This document shows, piece after piece, positions 7,966 to 16,827 of a stretch of DNA of 64,000 nt. Under the pieces are notes generated by a model. That model was not told the DNA's origin and ran no database searches. It saw nothing but the letters and a program-made list of their open reading frames with translations. Source of the DNA: Muriicola sp041358175 (GTDB lineage: Bacteria; Bacteroidota; Bacteroidia; Flavobacteriales; Flavobacteriaceae); NCBI RefSeq assembly GCF_041358175.1, contig NZ_JBGKBE010000003.1, forward strand, positions 186,001 to 250,000, read 5' to 3'. The position numbers and the translations under genes were made by a program. The stretch's first letter is position 1, and each line of letters opens with the position of its first letter.

Positions 7966-10143
7966 ATGATGAAAGTACTGAATTGTCTTGTTTTATTTCT
8001 TCTGTTTGCCTTTCAGGTTCAGGCACAGCAGTTTAAAACACACGCCGTTAAGGAAGGTGAAACCCTCTACAGCATCTCAAAGCTCTACCGGGTTACTCCT
8101 TATAACATCCTCAAATACAACAAGGAGATCAAACAGGGAGATGTTTTAAAACCTAATACCATTCTTGTTATTCCACTTCAGGCAAGCGCATCAGATACCA
8201 AACCCCTGCCCGACAATCCCGGAAATGTTTCAGGAACAACAACGCCAGAAGTCCAGGAGGTTCAGCGTGAACCCGAAAGCTACAGAACACATCGCGTCCG
8301 CAGAAAAGAAACCCTGTACGGGATTTCAAGGCGATACGAAATCTCCGAAGATGAAATAAAGAGGTACAACAAAGAGCTGTACAGTATGCCTTTGGATAAA
8401 GGAATGCGACTCCAGATTCCGGTGTATCCTGAGATTGAGGAGGACCCCAATGCAATCAATCCGGAGGATTTTGAGACCTACATCGTCTCCCCAAAAGAAA
8501 CCCGATGGAGCATTGCCCATAAATACGGGATCACCGTTGATAGTTTAGTGGCACTAAATCCATCTCTGGAAAAGAACAGCAACTATCTGGCCGTAGGGCA
8601 GGAGCTGCAATTACCCAAACCCCCTGGGAGTACAGTGGAAGGGCAGGAAGTAGAACTCTATGTTTCCTACACAGTGCCACCAAAGAAAACCATGTATAGC
8701 CTGAGCGGGGAATACGGAATAACCTCTGAGGAAATTATCAGGCTGAATCCGATGATTTTGGAGCAGGGCGGACTAAAAGAAGGGATGGTGCTCCGCCTAC
8801 CGCAAAAGAAACTTAAATCTGAAGAGGTCAATGCAGAAAACTATATTTTTTATGAAGTAAAACCCAAACAAACCGAATTTTCCCTCACCAGAAAGCTCGG
8901 TATTGGATACGGCGAATTGCTGGCATTGAATCCCGATTTGTCGAGGGGACTTAAAGCCGGTATGGTGCTGAAATTGCCAAAGGAAAAAGCAGGTAAACTC
9001 GAAGTAAGAAATTCCCTGATCCTCGATAAAATAAATCTCCTGGACAGTATTAGCAGGGATAACAGGCCTTCTCTGATGGTGATGCTTCCCTTTCGTATGA
9101 ATCGACTGGAATTGAACAACGTTGAGAATGTAGAAAGTACTATAGAACGAAGTAACGCCCTTAAATACAGCCTTGGTTTATACAGCGGGGCCCTTGTCGC
9201 GATGGATTCTCTGGCCGATTTAGGTATTTCTGTCAGAGTGAAAACCTTCGATACAGAATTGAGCAGGGAAAAAGTAAGATCGATTCTGGCTAGGGAGGAC
9301 TTATCAGCGGTAAATGCGATCATCGGTCCCTTACAGGCGGAAGCCCTGAAAGAAGCTGCCATGCAGGCGGGGCCTGCAGGAGTTCCCATTGTAGCGCCAT
9401 TGAGTGCCCAGAGCGACCTTGATTTACCGAATGTATTTTTCTCCGTTCCTTCAGACAGCATATTGAGACTGAAGATGCTGGATTATATGGAATCCATAAG
9501 AACCGATCAGAATATTATTGTCATCAATGATGCGAAAAATGATACAACACGAGTCAGGATACAAGAAAAGTTTCCAATGGCCAGAGCACTGAAAGTAAGC
9601 GAAGATGAAAAAAATATTTCTGTTGATATAGAGGCCCTGACCAACCTGCTCAGTATTGACAATGAAAATTGGGTGATTTTAGAAACCGAAAATTTTAAAT
9701 TGGTTTCCAGCGTAAGTTCAATTCTAAATTCTACCATTTCGGATACGACTCAGGTGCGGATGTTCACCACAAATAAAAACCGCGCATTTGAAAACGATGT
9801 GATCTCGGTTTCCCACTTATCTAACCTTAATTTCACCTATCCTTCCATCGACAGGGAAGTAAATGAGGACGCATTTGTGAGAAGGTACAGAGCTCGTTTT
9901 GGAGGGGATCCTGACAAGTACGCTGTACGCGGATTTGATCTCACCCTTGATCTGTTGCTGAAACTAGCATACAGACCCAATCTTTTCAGCACTGCAGGCA
10001 TTATTGGACTAACCGAATACGCCGGGAATAAATTCGACTATGTTCAGGCTTTTACCTCGGGATATTTCAATCGTGCTACGTACATAATGAAATATGAAAA
10101 TATGCGAGTAATGCAGATAACCCCAACTTCAAATGACCTCTAA
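7966..10143 (+). CDS. Exported protein with five LysM domains and a C-terminal periplasmic-binding-like domain
   Basis: 725 residues from ATG 7966 (another ATG follows at 7969); an in-frame GTG at 7945 lies inside guaA and would precede the signal peptide. The signal peptide ends at V-Q-A-Q. Five LysM peptidoglycan-binding units follow at roughly residues 28-70, 105-155, 175-225, 235-285 and 295-340, each of the form V-x-x-x-E-T-L-x-S-I-S...L-x-L-P, with the later ones diverged. The rest (about 370-725) resembles the type I periplasmic-binding fold used by branched-chain amino acid receptors and LpoA-like penicillin-binding-protein activators. It likely binds cell wall and regulates or senses something there. 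Downstream osmC overlaps its last 11 bases. Confidence 0.83.
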   Translation: MMKVLNCLVLFLLFAFQVQAQQFKTHAVKEGETLYSISKLYRVTPYNILKYNKEIKQGDVLKPNTILVIPLQASASDTKPLPDNPGNVSGTTTPEVQEVQREPESYRTHRVRRKETLYGISRRYEISEDEIKRYNKELYSMPLDKGMRLQIPVYPEIEEDPNAINPEDFETYIVSPKETRWSIAHKYGITVDSLVALNPSLEKNSNYLAVGQELQLPKPPGSTVEGQEVELYVSYTVPPKKTMYSLSGEYGITSEEIIRLNPMILEQGGLKEGMVLRLPQKKLKSEEVNAENYIFYEVKPKQTEFSLTRKLGIGYGELLALNPDLSRGLKAGMVLKLPKEKAGKLEVRNSLILDKINLLDSISRDNRPSLMVMLPFRMNRLELNNVENVESTIERSNALKYSLGLYSGALVAMDSLADLGISVRVKTFDTELSREKVRSILAREDLSAVNAIIGPLQAEALKEAAMQAGPAGVPIVAPLSAQSDLDLPNVFFSVPSDSILRLKMLDYMESIRTDQNIIVINDAKNDTTRVRIQEKFPMARALKVSEDEKNISVDIEALTNLLSIDNENWVILETENFKLVSSVSSILNSTISDTTQVRMFTTNKNRAFENDVISVSHLSNLNFTYPSIDREVNEDAFVRRYRARFGGDPDKYAVRGFDLTLDLLLKLAYRPNLFSTAGIIGLTEYAGNKFDYVQAFTSGYFNRATYIMKYENMRVMQITPTSNDL

Positions 10144-10534
10144 AGTAACCTATACGGGTAATCTCAGGACAACTTGTGAGCATATCGCATCGGGGAATCA
10201 ATTTATTACCGACGCCCCCCTTGATAACAACGGACTCGGGCAGGCATTTTCACCCACCGACACTGTGGCAACTGCCTTGGCCAGTTGTATGCTAACCGTT
10301 ATGGGAATAAAGGCCAAAAGTTGGGATGCCACTCTTGACGGAGCTTATGCCGAGGTAGTAAAACATATGACATCTGATCCGAGACGCATCAGTAAAATAG
10401 AAATTGAAATGCACATGCCCGCAGGATTTGCCGAAAAACAGCGTGTAATACTCGAGAACTCTGCAAGGACATGTCCTGTTCTCTACAGTATACATCCCGA
10501 TATCGAAAAGAGAATAAATTTCCATTGGAGCTAA
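10133..10534 (+). CDS. OsmC/Ohr-family peroxidase-like protein
   Basis: 133 residues with both reactive cysteines of the family: one in L-A-S-C-M-L-T-V-M-G (about residue 52) and one in A-R-T-C-P-V-L-Y-S-I (about residue 117). OsmC/Ohr proteins reduce organic or inorganic hydroperoxides in the cytoplasm. The short length and single-domain form suggest the general OsmC group rather than the Ohr subgroup. The start overlaps the 3' end of the preceding LysM gene by 11 bases, which supports translational coupling. Confidence 0.87.
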   Translation: MTSKVTYTGNLRTTCEHIASGNQFITDAPLDNNGLGQAFSPTDTVATALASCMLTVMGIKAKSWDATLDGAYAEVVKHMTSDPRRISKIEIEMHMPAGFAEKQRVILENSARTCPVLYSIHPDIEKRINFHWS

Positions 10535-11064
10535 TAAAAAATTTAGGTGTTTTTATCCTATTCCTGGTTCTGTTCCAGGGATATGGCCAGGAAGATGGTG
10601 CAATATTATGGGAATCTTCGCACCGACTGAGTTGGGAAGATTTTAAATCACCTCCCCCGGCCGGTTCTAGAGTTGCAGCAACAACAGCCAGCGGTATTGC
10701 TTATCAGTTTTCCGCCCTTGAGCAGGCAGGAGAGATGGAAGTGGATTGTAGCGTTAACGCTTATTTCTATCCGGAAGCCTCCTGGTACCGACCTGAAGTG
10801 GCCAATGATATCATCCTGAGCCATGAGCAACTACACTTTGATATTTCGGAACTCTTTGCCAGAAAAATGCGCAGGAAGATTAAGGGGTATAGATTCACCT
10901 CAAACGTAAAGGCCGAAATGAAAAATATCTACAATGGTATTATTAAAGAGCTGAGAGATTTTCAATCGAGGTACGATGAAGAAACCAATTATTCCAGGGC
11001 TGTAGAAAAGCAGGGAGAGTGGAATGCCATGATCGCCGAAGAGCTCAGGAGAACGGCAGGTTAA
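10525..11064 (+). CDS. Exported DUF922-like putative zinc protease
   Basis: No ATG lies near the natural N-terminus. The most sensible start is TTG at 10525, overlapping the osmC end by 10 bases; this gives a short signal peptide (LIKNLGVFILFLVLFQGYGQ). A distant ATG at 10471 inside osmC would add an unlikely polar 18-residue extension. The mature protein starts with I-L-W-E-S-S-H-R-L-S-W-E-D-F and holds an S-H-E-Q-L-H-F-D-I motif, the H-E-x-x-H form of DUF922 proteins, which are predicted but not proven metallopeptidases. About 179 residues. The family call is fairly sure, the start less so. Confidence 0.72.
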   Translation: MELIKNLGVFILFLVLFQGYGQEDGAILWESSHRLSWEDFKSPPPAGSRVAATTASGIAYQFSALEQAGEMEVDCSVNAYFYPEASWYRPEVANDIILSHEQLHFDISELFARKMRRKIKGYRFTSNVKAEMKNIYNGIIKELRDFQSRYDEETNYSRAVEKQGEWNAMIAEELRRTAG

Positions 11065-11073
11065 TGCAAAAAA

Positions 11074-11943
11074 TTATACGTCGCAGATCTGGACTCCCTG
11101 TTTTAAAGCTGCAATTTTATCCTCCCAGCTGGGTATAAATTCCTGGGCGACATATCCTTTAAATCCTGTTTTTAGAATCGCCTTCATAATGGCCGGGTAA
11201 AACAGTTCCTGGGTTTCATCGATCTCATGCCTCCCGGGATTACCCCCGGTATGATAATGCCCGATATAGTCCTTGTATTGTTCTATGGTTCTGATCACAT
11301 CCCCTTCCATAATCTGCATATGGTAAATGTCGTATAGGAGCTTAAAATTTTCAGATCCCAGGGCATCACATAAAGCTACTCCCCATTTTGTCTTATCACA
11401 CATATAATCCGCATGATCAACCTTAGAATTCAGTAATTCCATCTGTATCACCACACCGTGCTTCTCGGCTAGTGACATGATATTCTTTAAACCCCGAACT
11501 GAATTCTGCAACCCTTCTTCATCATCCATTCCTCTCCTGCTGCCGCTAAAGCAGATCAGATTGGTGTAGCCGGCTTCTGCCACTTTAGGAATCATCTCAG
11601 AATAGTTTTTTATAAGCTGGGGATGGAACTTGGGATCGCACCAACCATCGGTTAAGTTAATCTCAGCTCCCCAGCACATGGAGGCATGGATATTATGTTT
11701 TTTTAATAGCGGCCAGTCTTCCGGGCCTACAAGATCAATTGCCTTTACCCTCAGGCCCGCAAGATCGGATAGGAATTGGTCTAAAGGGATGGAATTATAG
11801 CACCAGTAACAGGCACTGTGGTGAATATTGCCCTTGAGTCCTTCCGGATCGTAATTCGGCAGGTCTTTTCCCCAAACCTTAGGTGCGGCCACCATACCAG
11901 CTGACACAGTAGCAGCCGAAGTAATAAAAGATCTCCTTTTCAT
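11074..11943 (-). CDS. Tat-exported hydroxypyruvate isomerase-like TIM-barrel protein
   Basis: 289 residues. The N-terminus K-R-R-S-F-I-T-S-A-A is a twin-arginine signal with the lengthened Ala/Val-rich core, so the folded protein is probably exported. The remainder is an AP endonuclease 2-type TIM barrel as in hydroxypyruvate isomerase and sugar epimerases: metal-ligand candidates are the Glu of Q-M-E-L-L-N-S, Asp and His of L-L-Y-D-I-Y-H-M-Q, His in G-H-Y-H-T-G and Glu in V-A-Q-E-F. It may isomerise a sugar acid or ketose released outside the cytoplasm; the substrate is not shown. Convergent with the DUF922 gene. Confidence 0.82.
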   Translation of the reverse strand: MKRRSFITSAATVSAGMVAAPKVWGKDLPNYDPEGLKGNIHHSACYWCYNSIPLDQFLSDLAGLRVKAIDLVGPEDWPLLKKHNIHASMCWGAEINLTDGWCDPKFHPQLIKNYSEMIPKVAEAGYTNLICFSGSRRGMDDEEGLQNSVRGLKNIMSLAEKHGVVIQMELLNSKVDHADYMCDKTKWGVALCDALGSENFKLLYDIYHMQIMEGDVIRTIEQYKDYIGHYHTGGNPGRHEIDETQELFYPAIMKAILKTGFKGYVAQEFIPSWEDKIAALKQGVQICDV

Positions 11944-11992
11944 AAAATTCAGATTTTGCTCCTTCTCAAATGTAAAAGATTTAATTTTAAGG

Positions 11993-12235
11993 ATGGAATT
12001 GAAACCGGAGAAAGATCAACTGATCACACTGGCTCATTACAAAATGCCCTTCGGTAAATTTAAGGGTCGATATCTGGTACATTTACCCGAAAGCTATTTA
12101 CTATGGTTCAGGCACAAAGGATTTCCGGAGGGGAAACTGGGATTTATGATGAAGGAGGCACTGGAGGTCAAAGAAAACGGTTTGGAAGCCCTTCTTATAA
12201 AAATCCGAAAAGATTTTCCAATCGATTCTCCGTGA
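11993..12235 (+). CDS. DUF3820-family small protein
   Basis: 80 residues. It carries the family core M-P-F-G-K-F-K-G-R-Y-L followed by L-P-E-S-Y-L-L-W-F and G-F-P-E-G-K-L-G. This fold is small and cytoplasmic and has no assigned reaction; it is related in appearance to domains found in some exonuclease and quorum-linked proteins. It sits 49 bases before the pyrG start and is read toward it, but pyrG has its own promoter box, so the pairing may only reflect synteny. Confidence 0.8.
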   Translation: MELKPEKDQLITLAHYKMPFGKFKGRYLVHLPESYLLWFRHKGFPEGKLGFMMKEALEVKENGLEALLIKIRKDFPIDSP

Positions 12236-12252
12236 TTTGCCGATGCAATTTG

Positions 12253-12260
12253 TATCTTTG
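12253..12260 (+). promoter_or_regulatory. pyrG promoter -7 box
   Basis: TATCTTTG matches TAnnTTTG exactly and lies 24 bases before the ATG at 12285, which favours that start over the upstream in-frame ATG at 12237. Confidence 0.5.
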
Positions 12261-12284
12261 AATCCCGTAACCAAGAAGCGCGAA

Positions 12285-13922
12285 ATGGCAGCTACAAAAT
12301 ACGTATTCGTTACGGGGGGCGTAACTTCTTCTTTAGGCAAAGGAATCATTGCAGCCTCGCTGGCTAAGCTACTTCAGGCTCGCGGTTATAAGACCACCAT
12401 TCAAAAATTAGATCCCTATATCAATGTAGATCCCGGGACCTTAAATCCTTATGAGCACGGAGAATGCTATGTAACGGATGATGGTGCGGAAACAGATCTC
12501 GATCTTGGACATTACGAACGATTCCTCAATGTAAAGACTTCCCAGGCTAATAATGTCACTACGGGAAGGATATATCAATCTGTTATAGAAAAAGAAAGAA
12601 GGGGAGAATTTCTTGGGAAAACAGTTCAGGTAATTCCTCATATTACCAATGAGATCAAGGAGCGAATACAACTCCTGGGAAAAACAGGGGAATACGACAT
12701 TATTATAACAGAGATAGGAGGAACCGTTGGGGATATAGAGTCTTTGCCGTATATAGAATCTGTCAGACAGTTGAAATGGGAATTAGGGGACAACAATGCC
12801 ATTGTGATTCACCTGACACTGGTTCCATTCTTATCGGCGGCAGGAGAATTAAAGACAAAACCCACTCAGCACTCTGTTAAGACACTGATGGAAAGCGGAA
12901 TCCAGGCCGATATCCTTGTGTGCCGTACAGAACACCAACTTTCTGATGAGATCAAAGAAAAACTCGCCTTGTTCTGTAATGTGAAACGAGAAGCGGTTAT
13001 TCAGTCGATAGATGCCTCAACCATTTACGATGTTCCCATCCTTATGCAGGAGGAAGGCCTCGACACAGTAGCCTTGAAGAAACTGGCCCTTCCTGATGAT
13101 ACCAAACCCGATCTTTCCCAATGGCACGAGTTCCTCGACCGGCATAAGCATCCCAAAAGTGAGGTGACGGTCGGACTCATCGGTAAGTATGTGGAATTGC
13201 AGGACTCGTACAAATCTATCCTGGAATCGTTTATCCACGCCGGGGCTATTAATGAGGTAAAAGTAAATGTAAGGTCGATCCACTCTGAGTATATTACTAA
13301 AGCGAATTTTGAACAAAAAATGAAGGGTCTTGATGGAATACTTGTTGCCCCCGGCTTTGGGGAAAGAGGTATTGAAGGAAAGATCAAGGCAGTACGCTAT
13401 GCAAGAGAGAATGGAATTCCATTCCTGGGTATTTGTCTGGGCATGCAGATGGCAGTGATCGAATTTGGCCGTAATGTACTGGGACTGGAAGCTGCCAATT
13501 CTACCGAAATGGATGAGGAGACGCCATACCCGGTCATCAGTCTTATGGAGGAACAAAAACATATCACCAATAAGGGAGGGACTATGCGTCTTGGCGCCTG
13601 GGATTGTGAATTAAAAGAAGGAAGCCTGGTTTCAAGGGTTTATCACGGACAAAATCATATATCTGAAAGGCACAGACACAGGTATGAATTCAACAATGAT
13701 TTTAAAGAACAATTTGAAAAAGCAGGTATGGTTGCTTCCGGAATCAACAGTGATACACAACTGGTTGAAATCATAGAATTGCCTGATCATCCCTGGTTTG
13801 TCGGGGTGCAATACCACCCGGAGTACCAAAGTACAGTGGCCAATCCCCATCCTTTGTTTGTTGGATTTATCAAAGCCGTTCAGCTCCATAAAAAACAACA
13901 AACCAATGCCAGTTTGGCATAA
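12285..13922 (+). CDS. pyrG: CTP synthase
   Basis: 545 residues from ATG 12285. It aminates UTP to CTP with glutamine and ATP. The N-terminal synthetase domain begins A-T-K-Y-V-F-V-T-G-G-V-T-S-S-L-G-K-G, the standard start, and includes the D-P-Y-I-N-V-D-P-G-T motif. The C-terminal class I amidotransferase carries the nucleophile C384 in L-G-I-C-L-G-M-Q and the H-P-E pair in Q-Y-H-P-E-Y. All catalytic parts are intact. The yidC gene follows after 95 bases in the same direction, an arrangement common in Flavobacteriia. Confidence 0.97.
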   Translation: MAATKYVFVTGGVTSSLGKGIIAASLAKLLQARGYKTTIQKLDPYINVDPGTLNPYEHGECYVTDDGAETDLDLGHYERFLNVKTSQANNVTTGRIYQSVIEKERRGEFLGKTVQVIPHITNEIKERIQLLGKTGEYDIIITEIGGTVGDIESLPYIESVRQLKWELGDNNAIVIHLTLVPFLSAAGELKTKPTQHSVKTLMESGIQADILVCRTEHQLSDEIKEKLALFCNVKREAVIQSIDASTIYDVPILMQEEGLDTVALKKLALPDDTKPDLSQWHEFLDRHKHPKSEVTVGLIGKYVELQDSYKSILESFIHAGAINEVKVNVRSIHSEYITKANFEQKMKGLDGILVAPGFGERGIEGKIKAVRYARENGIPFLGICLGMQMAVIEFGRNVLGLEAANSTEMDEETPYPVISLMEEQKHITNKGGTMRLGAWDCELKEGSLVSRVYHGQNHISERHRHRYEFNNDFKEQFEKAGMVASGINSDTQLVEIIELPDHPWFVGVQYHPEYQSTVANPHPLFVGFIKAVQLHKKQQTNASLA

Positions 13923-14017
13923 ACTCCACAATTGGGCCTATATTTGCAAACCCGTAAAAAAGAAACATTCGCATTCTGCATACAGGATGAAGAATAGGTA
14001 GATACGACAGTTAATAG

Positions 14018-15868
14018 ATGGAAGAGAAAAAATTAGACCTTAATTCAATTATCGGCTTTGTCCTGATCTTCGGGATCTTGCTATTCTGGTTTTACCAGAA
14101 TCAACCCACCCCTGAAGAAATTGAAGCCCAGAAAGCCCAAATAGAACAACAACAGCAAGCTGAAAAGGCAGTTGAAGCAGAGGTAGAGACACCCGTTGCG
14201 GAAACTCAATCCGTCAATTTACAAGATTCAACTTCCCTTGCCAACTACAGGAATTCCATGGGGGAATTTGGTTTTAGTCCCGCTATAGAAGGAACAACTA
14301 TCCTGGAAAATGATGTTCTTTACCTGGAAATCAACAATAAAGGAGGACAGATTACTGAAGCTCGACTAAAGGAATTTGTCACCTATGATTCTATTCCTGT
14401 CTATCTGATCAAAGATGGGAACGCCACCTTTGATCTTAATTTTATGACCCGAAACAACCGGGTGATAAATACGAAAGACCTTTATTTTGAACCTGTAGTG
14501 AGCAGGGATGGGGAAAATCAGGTGCTTTCAATGAAAGCAAAAGTAGGGTCTCAACAGTACCTGGAATACCGATACGAAATGAAACCAGGGGAGTACCTTC
14601 TTGGTTTTACGGTTCGCTCTCAGGGCCTCAGTAGTATTTTCAACGACAATCAGCCGATCAGTCTGAATTGGAAACTCAAGGGAATACGTCATAATAAAAG
14701 TATCCAATACGGCAACAGGTATACCCGTCTGACATATAACCACGACGATGGGAAGATCAGTAAACTATCGGAAACGAGTGATGATGAAGAAACCGAAGTT
14801 AATGTAAAATGGTTGTCGTACAGACAGCATTTCTTTAGCTCCATACTTACGACAAATACACCTTTTGAAACCGCAGAACTCACCTCAAAAAACCTTGTAG
14901 AGGAAGAGAGTAAGGAAGCAAAGTTTACCAAAGAGTATTCTACAGTTGCCCCGCTCCAAATGGAAGGTGGAGAGTTGTCTTATGCCATGAACTGGTATTA
15001 CGGCCCAACGGATATTGATGTTCTGGAGAAATACAAAGATTTGGGATTGGTGGAATCCATTCCCTATGGATGGGGTATTTTTGGTTGGATCAACCGCCAC
15101 ATCTTTACCCCCTTCTATGGATTTCTGAGCTCCTTCCTACCTTTCGGAATTGCCATTGTTGTCATGACCATCATTGTGAGACTTTTGATGTCTCCGGTTA
15201 CTTATAAGTCGTACCTCTCCCAGGCAAAGATGAAGGTTCTGAAGCCTGAGATCACAGAGATCAGCGAGAAGTACAAGGACAATGCAATGAAAAAGCAGCA
15301 GGAGACCATGAAGCTGTACAACAAGGCAGGAGTGAGTCCGATGAGTGGCTGTGTGCCGGCTTTATTGCAATTACCAATCTTCTACGCCCTGTTTATGTTT
15401 TTTCCAACTTCATTTGCCTTGAGGCAGAAGTCGTTTTTATGGGCAGAAGATTTATCGTCCTACGATACTATTGCGCAGCTACCGTTTAGCATCCCTTTTT
15501 ACGGAGACCATGTGAGTCTCTTTCCCATCCTGGCCTCAATTGCGATCTTTATCTATATGATGATGACAACCGGGCAGAATATGCAAACACAACCGGGGAT
15601 GCCCAATATGAAGTTTATTATGTATCTGTCTCCTCTGATGATGTTGTTTTTCTTTAACAACTATGCCAGTGGACTAAGTTTGTACTATTTTGTTTCTAAC
15701 CTTATTACCATCTTTATCATGCTGGCGATTAAACGCTTTATCCTGAATGAAGAGAAAATCCACGCTCAGATCCAACTCAACAAGGCAAAGCCAAAGAAAG
15801 AAAATCGTTTTCAGAAGAAGATGAGAGAGATGATGGAGCAGGCAGAGGAACAGAAAAAGAAAAAGTAA
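14018..15868 (+). CDS. yidC: Membrane protein insertase YidC
   Basis: 616 residues, the length of the Gram-negative form. The N-terminus has one transmembrane helix (about 12-26) followed by a Gln/Glu-rich linker and the large periplasmic beta domain (about 80-340). The conserved Oxa1 core starts near residue 365, with the V-V-M-T-I-I-V-R-L-L-M-S-P-V-T-Y-K-S helix; the charge at R389 is the hydrophilic-groove arginine of the family. The S-G-C-V-P-A-L-L-Q-L-P-I-F-Y-A-L loop and three further helices follow, then a basic Lys-rich tail. It inserts proteins into the inner membrane alone or with SecYEG. Confidence 0.96.
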   Translation: MEEKKLDLNSIIGFVLIFGILLFWFYQNQPTPEEIEAQKAQIEQQQQAEKAVEAEVETPVAETQSVNLQDSTSLANYRNSMGEFGFSPAIEGTTILENDVLYLEINNKGGQITEARLKEFVTYDSIPVYLIKDGNATFDLNFMTRNNRVINTKDLYFEPVVSRDGENQVLSMKAKVGSQQYLEYRYEMKPGEYLLGFTVRSQGLSSIFNDNQPISLNWKLKGIRHNKSIQYGNRYTRLTYNHDDGKISKLSETSDDEETEVNVKWLSYRQHFFSSILTTNTPFETAELTSKNLVEEESKEAKFTKEYSTVAPLQMEGGELSYAMNWYYGPTDIDVLEKYKDLGLVESIPYGWGIFGWINRHIFTPFYGFLSSFLPFGIAIVVMTIIVRLLMSPVTYKSYLSQAKMKVLKPEITEISEKYKDNAMKKQQETMKLYNKAGVSPMSGCVPALLQLPIFYALFMFFPTSFALRQKSFLWAEDLSSYDTIAQLPFSIPFYGDHVSLFPILASIAIFIYMMMTTGQNMQTQPGMPNMKFIMYLSPLMMLFFFNNYASGLSLYYFVSNLITIFIMLAIKRFILNEEKIHAQIQLNKAKPKKENRFQKKMREMMEQAEEQKKKK

Positions 15869-15945
15869 AACTCTGGTATTTCATAAGATTTCTACTCTTT
15901 TTACGGATTTCCAGAGTATACTAATCCCTGGTATATATCGTTTTG

Positions 15946-15962
15946 GGTTTAACGATTAAACC
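15946..15962. promoter_or_regulatory. Perfect 17-base inverted repeat upstream of the basic secreted protein
   Basis: GGTTTAA, CGA, TTAAACC is a perfect seven-base-arm palindrome 45 bases before the ATG at 16008. It could be an operator or a weak yidC terminator followed by a short T run. Function is not shown. Confidence 0.35.
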
Positions 15963-16007
15963 TTTTCCTAAACATTAAGTCATAAAGGAATAACTAAAAA
16001 CAAACCC

Positions 16008-16565
16008 ATGAAAAACTGGAAACTTATTATATCGGCATTCTTGCTGATATTCTTCTTTCATACTCCTGAGGCTGAGGCCCAGGTGGTAAAACGCCGCACA
16101 AATAGGGTAGTTAAAGTAAATCGTACTACCAAAAGAAAAATCCGAAGGAAGAAACGAAGAGTAAGACGCAGAACCCTGAGAAGACTACCGGCAAATACAA
16201 GAGCAAGAGTCTGGCGCAATGTGTCGTACTATCCTGTTGGGACTATGTATTACGTAGCCCGGAGAGGGGTATATGCACGAGCCTTTCCTCCTCGTGGATT
16301 CCGGATCCGTATGGCAGCAGGAGCCTTAACCCGCATCATGGTAAGAGGTGCTGCTTATTATTACGCTGCAGGCGTTTTCTATCAGAATGTAGATGATGAA
16401 TATGAAGTTGTCTCTGCACCTATTGGAGCTGTGATCACAGAACTTCCTGAAGATGCGGAAGAAATGGATTTTGACGGCATCCCTACCTACGAATTAAACG
16501 AGACCCTTTACAGGGCAATTGATGACGGCTATGAAGTTATTGATTTGCTCGAGGAGGAGGACTAG
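16008..16565 (+). CDS. Exported DUF6515-like protein with an arginine-rich N-terminus and acidic C-terminus
   Basis: 185 residues. A signal peptide ends near A-E-A-Q-V (about residue 25). Then comes a strongly basic segment (about 27-62) made of runs of Arg and Lys, followed by a Tyr/Gly-rich middle with Y-Y-P-V-G-T-M-Y-Y and A-A-Y-Y-Y-A-A-G-V-F-Y, and a Glu/Asp-rich end. The middle and the V-S-A-P-I-G-A-V-I-T-E-L-P motif fit the DUF6515 family of envelope proteins of unknown role. The charge layout suggests binding to an anionic polymer or self-association, but that is inference. It ends at a strong terminator. Confidence 0.7.
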   Translation: MKNWKLIISAFLLIFFFHTPEAEAQVVKRRTNRVVKVNRTTKRKIRRKKRRVRRRTLRRLPANTRARVWRNVSYYPVGTMYYVARRGVYARAFPPRGFRIRMAAGALTRIMVRGAAYYYAAGVFYQNVDDEYEVVSAPIGAVITELPEDAEEMDFDGIPTYELNETLYRAIDDGYEVIDLLEEED

Positions 16566-16590
16566 ACCATTTCAAAAGAATACAAAATGC

Positions 16591-16622
16591 AAAAAGCTCC
16601 CTCAATTAAGGGAGCTTTTTTC
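16591..16622 (+). terminator. Intrinsic terminator
   Basis: AAAAAGCTCCCT and AGGGAGCTTTTTT form a strong stem with an AATTA-type loop, followed by T residues. It ends the DUF6515-like gene. Confidence 0.88.
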
Positions 16623-16779
16623 GTTGGTTATGTTTGGTAAGATTTGGGATTTCAAATATGCATTATTCATCTCCCTTTTAAAAAGTTAAGTTGTCAAGCT
16701 GTCGTTTTTGTATGCTAACCGTTTTGAATCTGTTGTCTGGTGAGAACACAAAATTGATCTGTCTTTATTTAAAAGAAAA

Positions 16780-16806
16780 ATGGCTGCACTCGGCAGCCAT
16801 TTTTAT
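16780..16806 (-). terminator. Intrinsic terminator for the fasciclin lipoprotein
   Basis: ATGGCTGC (16780-16787) pairs with GCAGCCAT (16793-16800). Read leftward, the stem is followed by TTTTTCTTTT, which fits termination of the minus-strand gene ending at 16828. No coding sequence lies in 16566-16827 besides this and the preceding terminator. Confidence 0.8.
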
Positions 16807-16827
16807 GAACAAAACAAAATAGAATAT

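Noticed and set aside
8850..9461. 203-codon open frame antisense to the LysM gene
   Set aside because: It lies fully inside a well-supported gene on the other strand, is Ser/Arg/Phe-rich and has no domain pattern.
10471..10524. Start of the DUF922 gene at the ATG inside osmC
   Set aside because: It would place a polar 18-residue stretch ahead of the signal peptide. The TTG at 10525 gives a normal signal sequence.
13017..13562. 181-codon antisense frame inside pyrG
   Set aside because: It overlaps the conserved amidotransferase domain and has no recognisable motif.
15870..15917. Inverted repeat ACTCTGG / CCAGAGT after yidC as a terminator
   Set aside because: Arms are seven bases with a 34-base spacer and no T run directly after the second arm.
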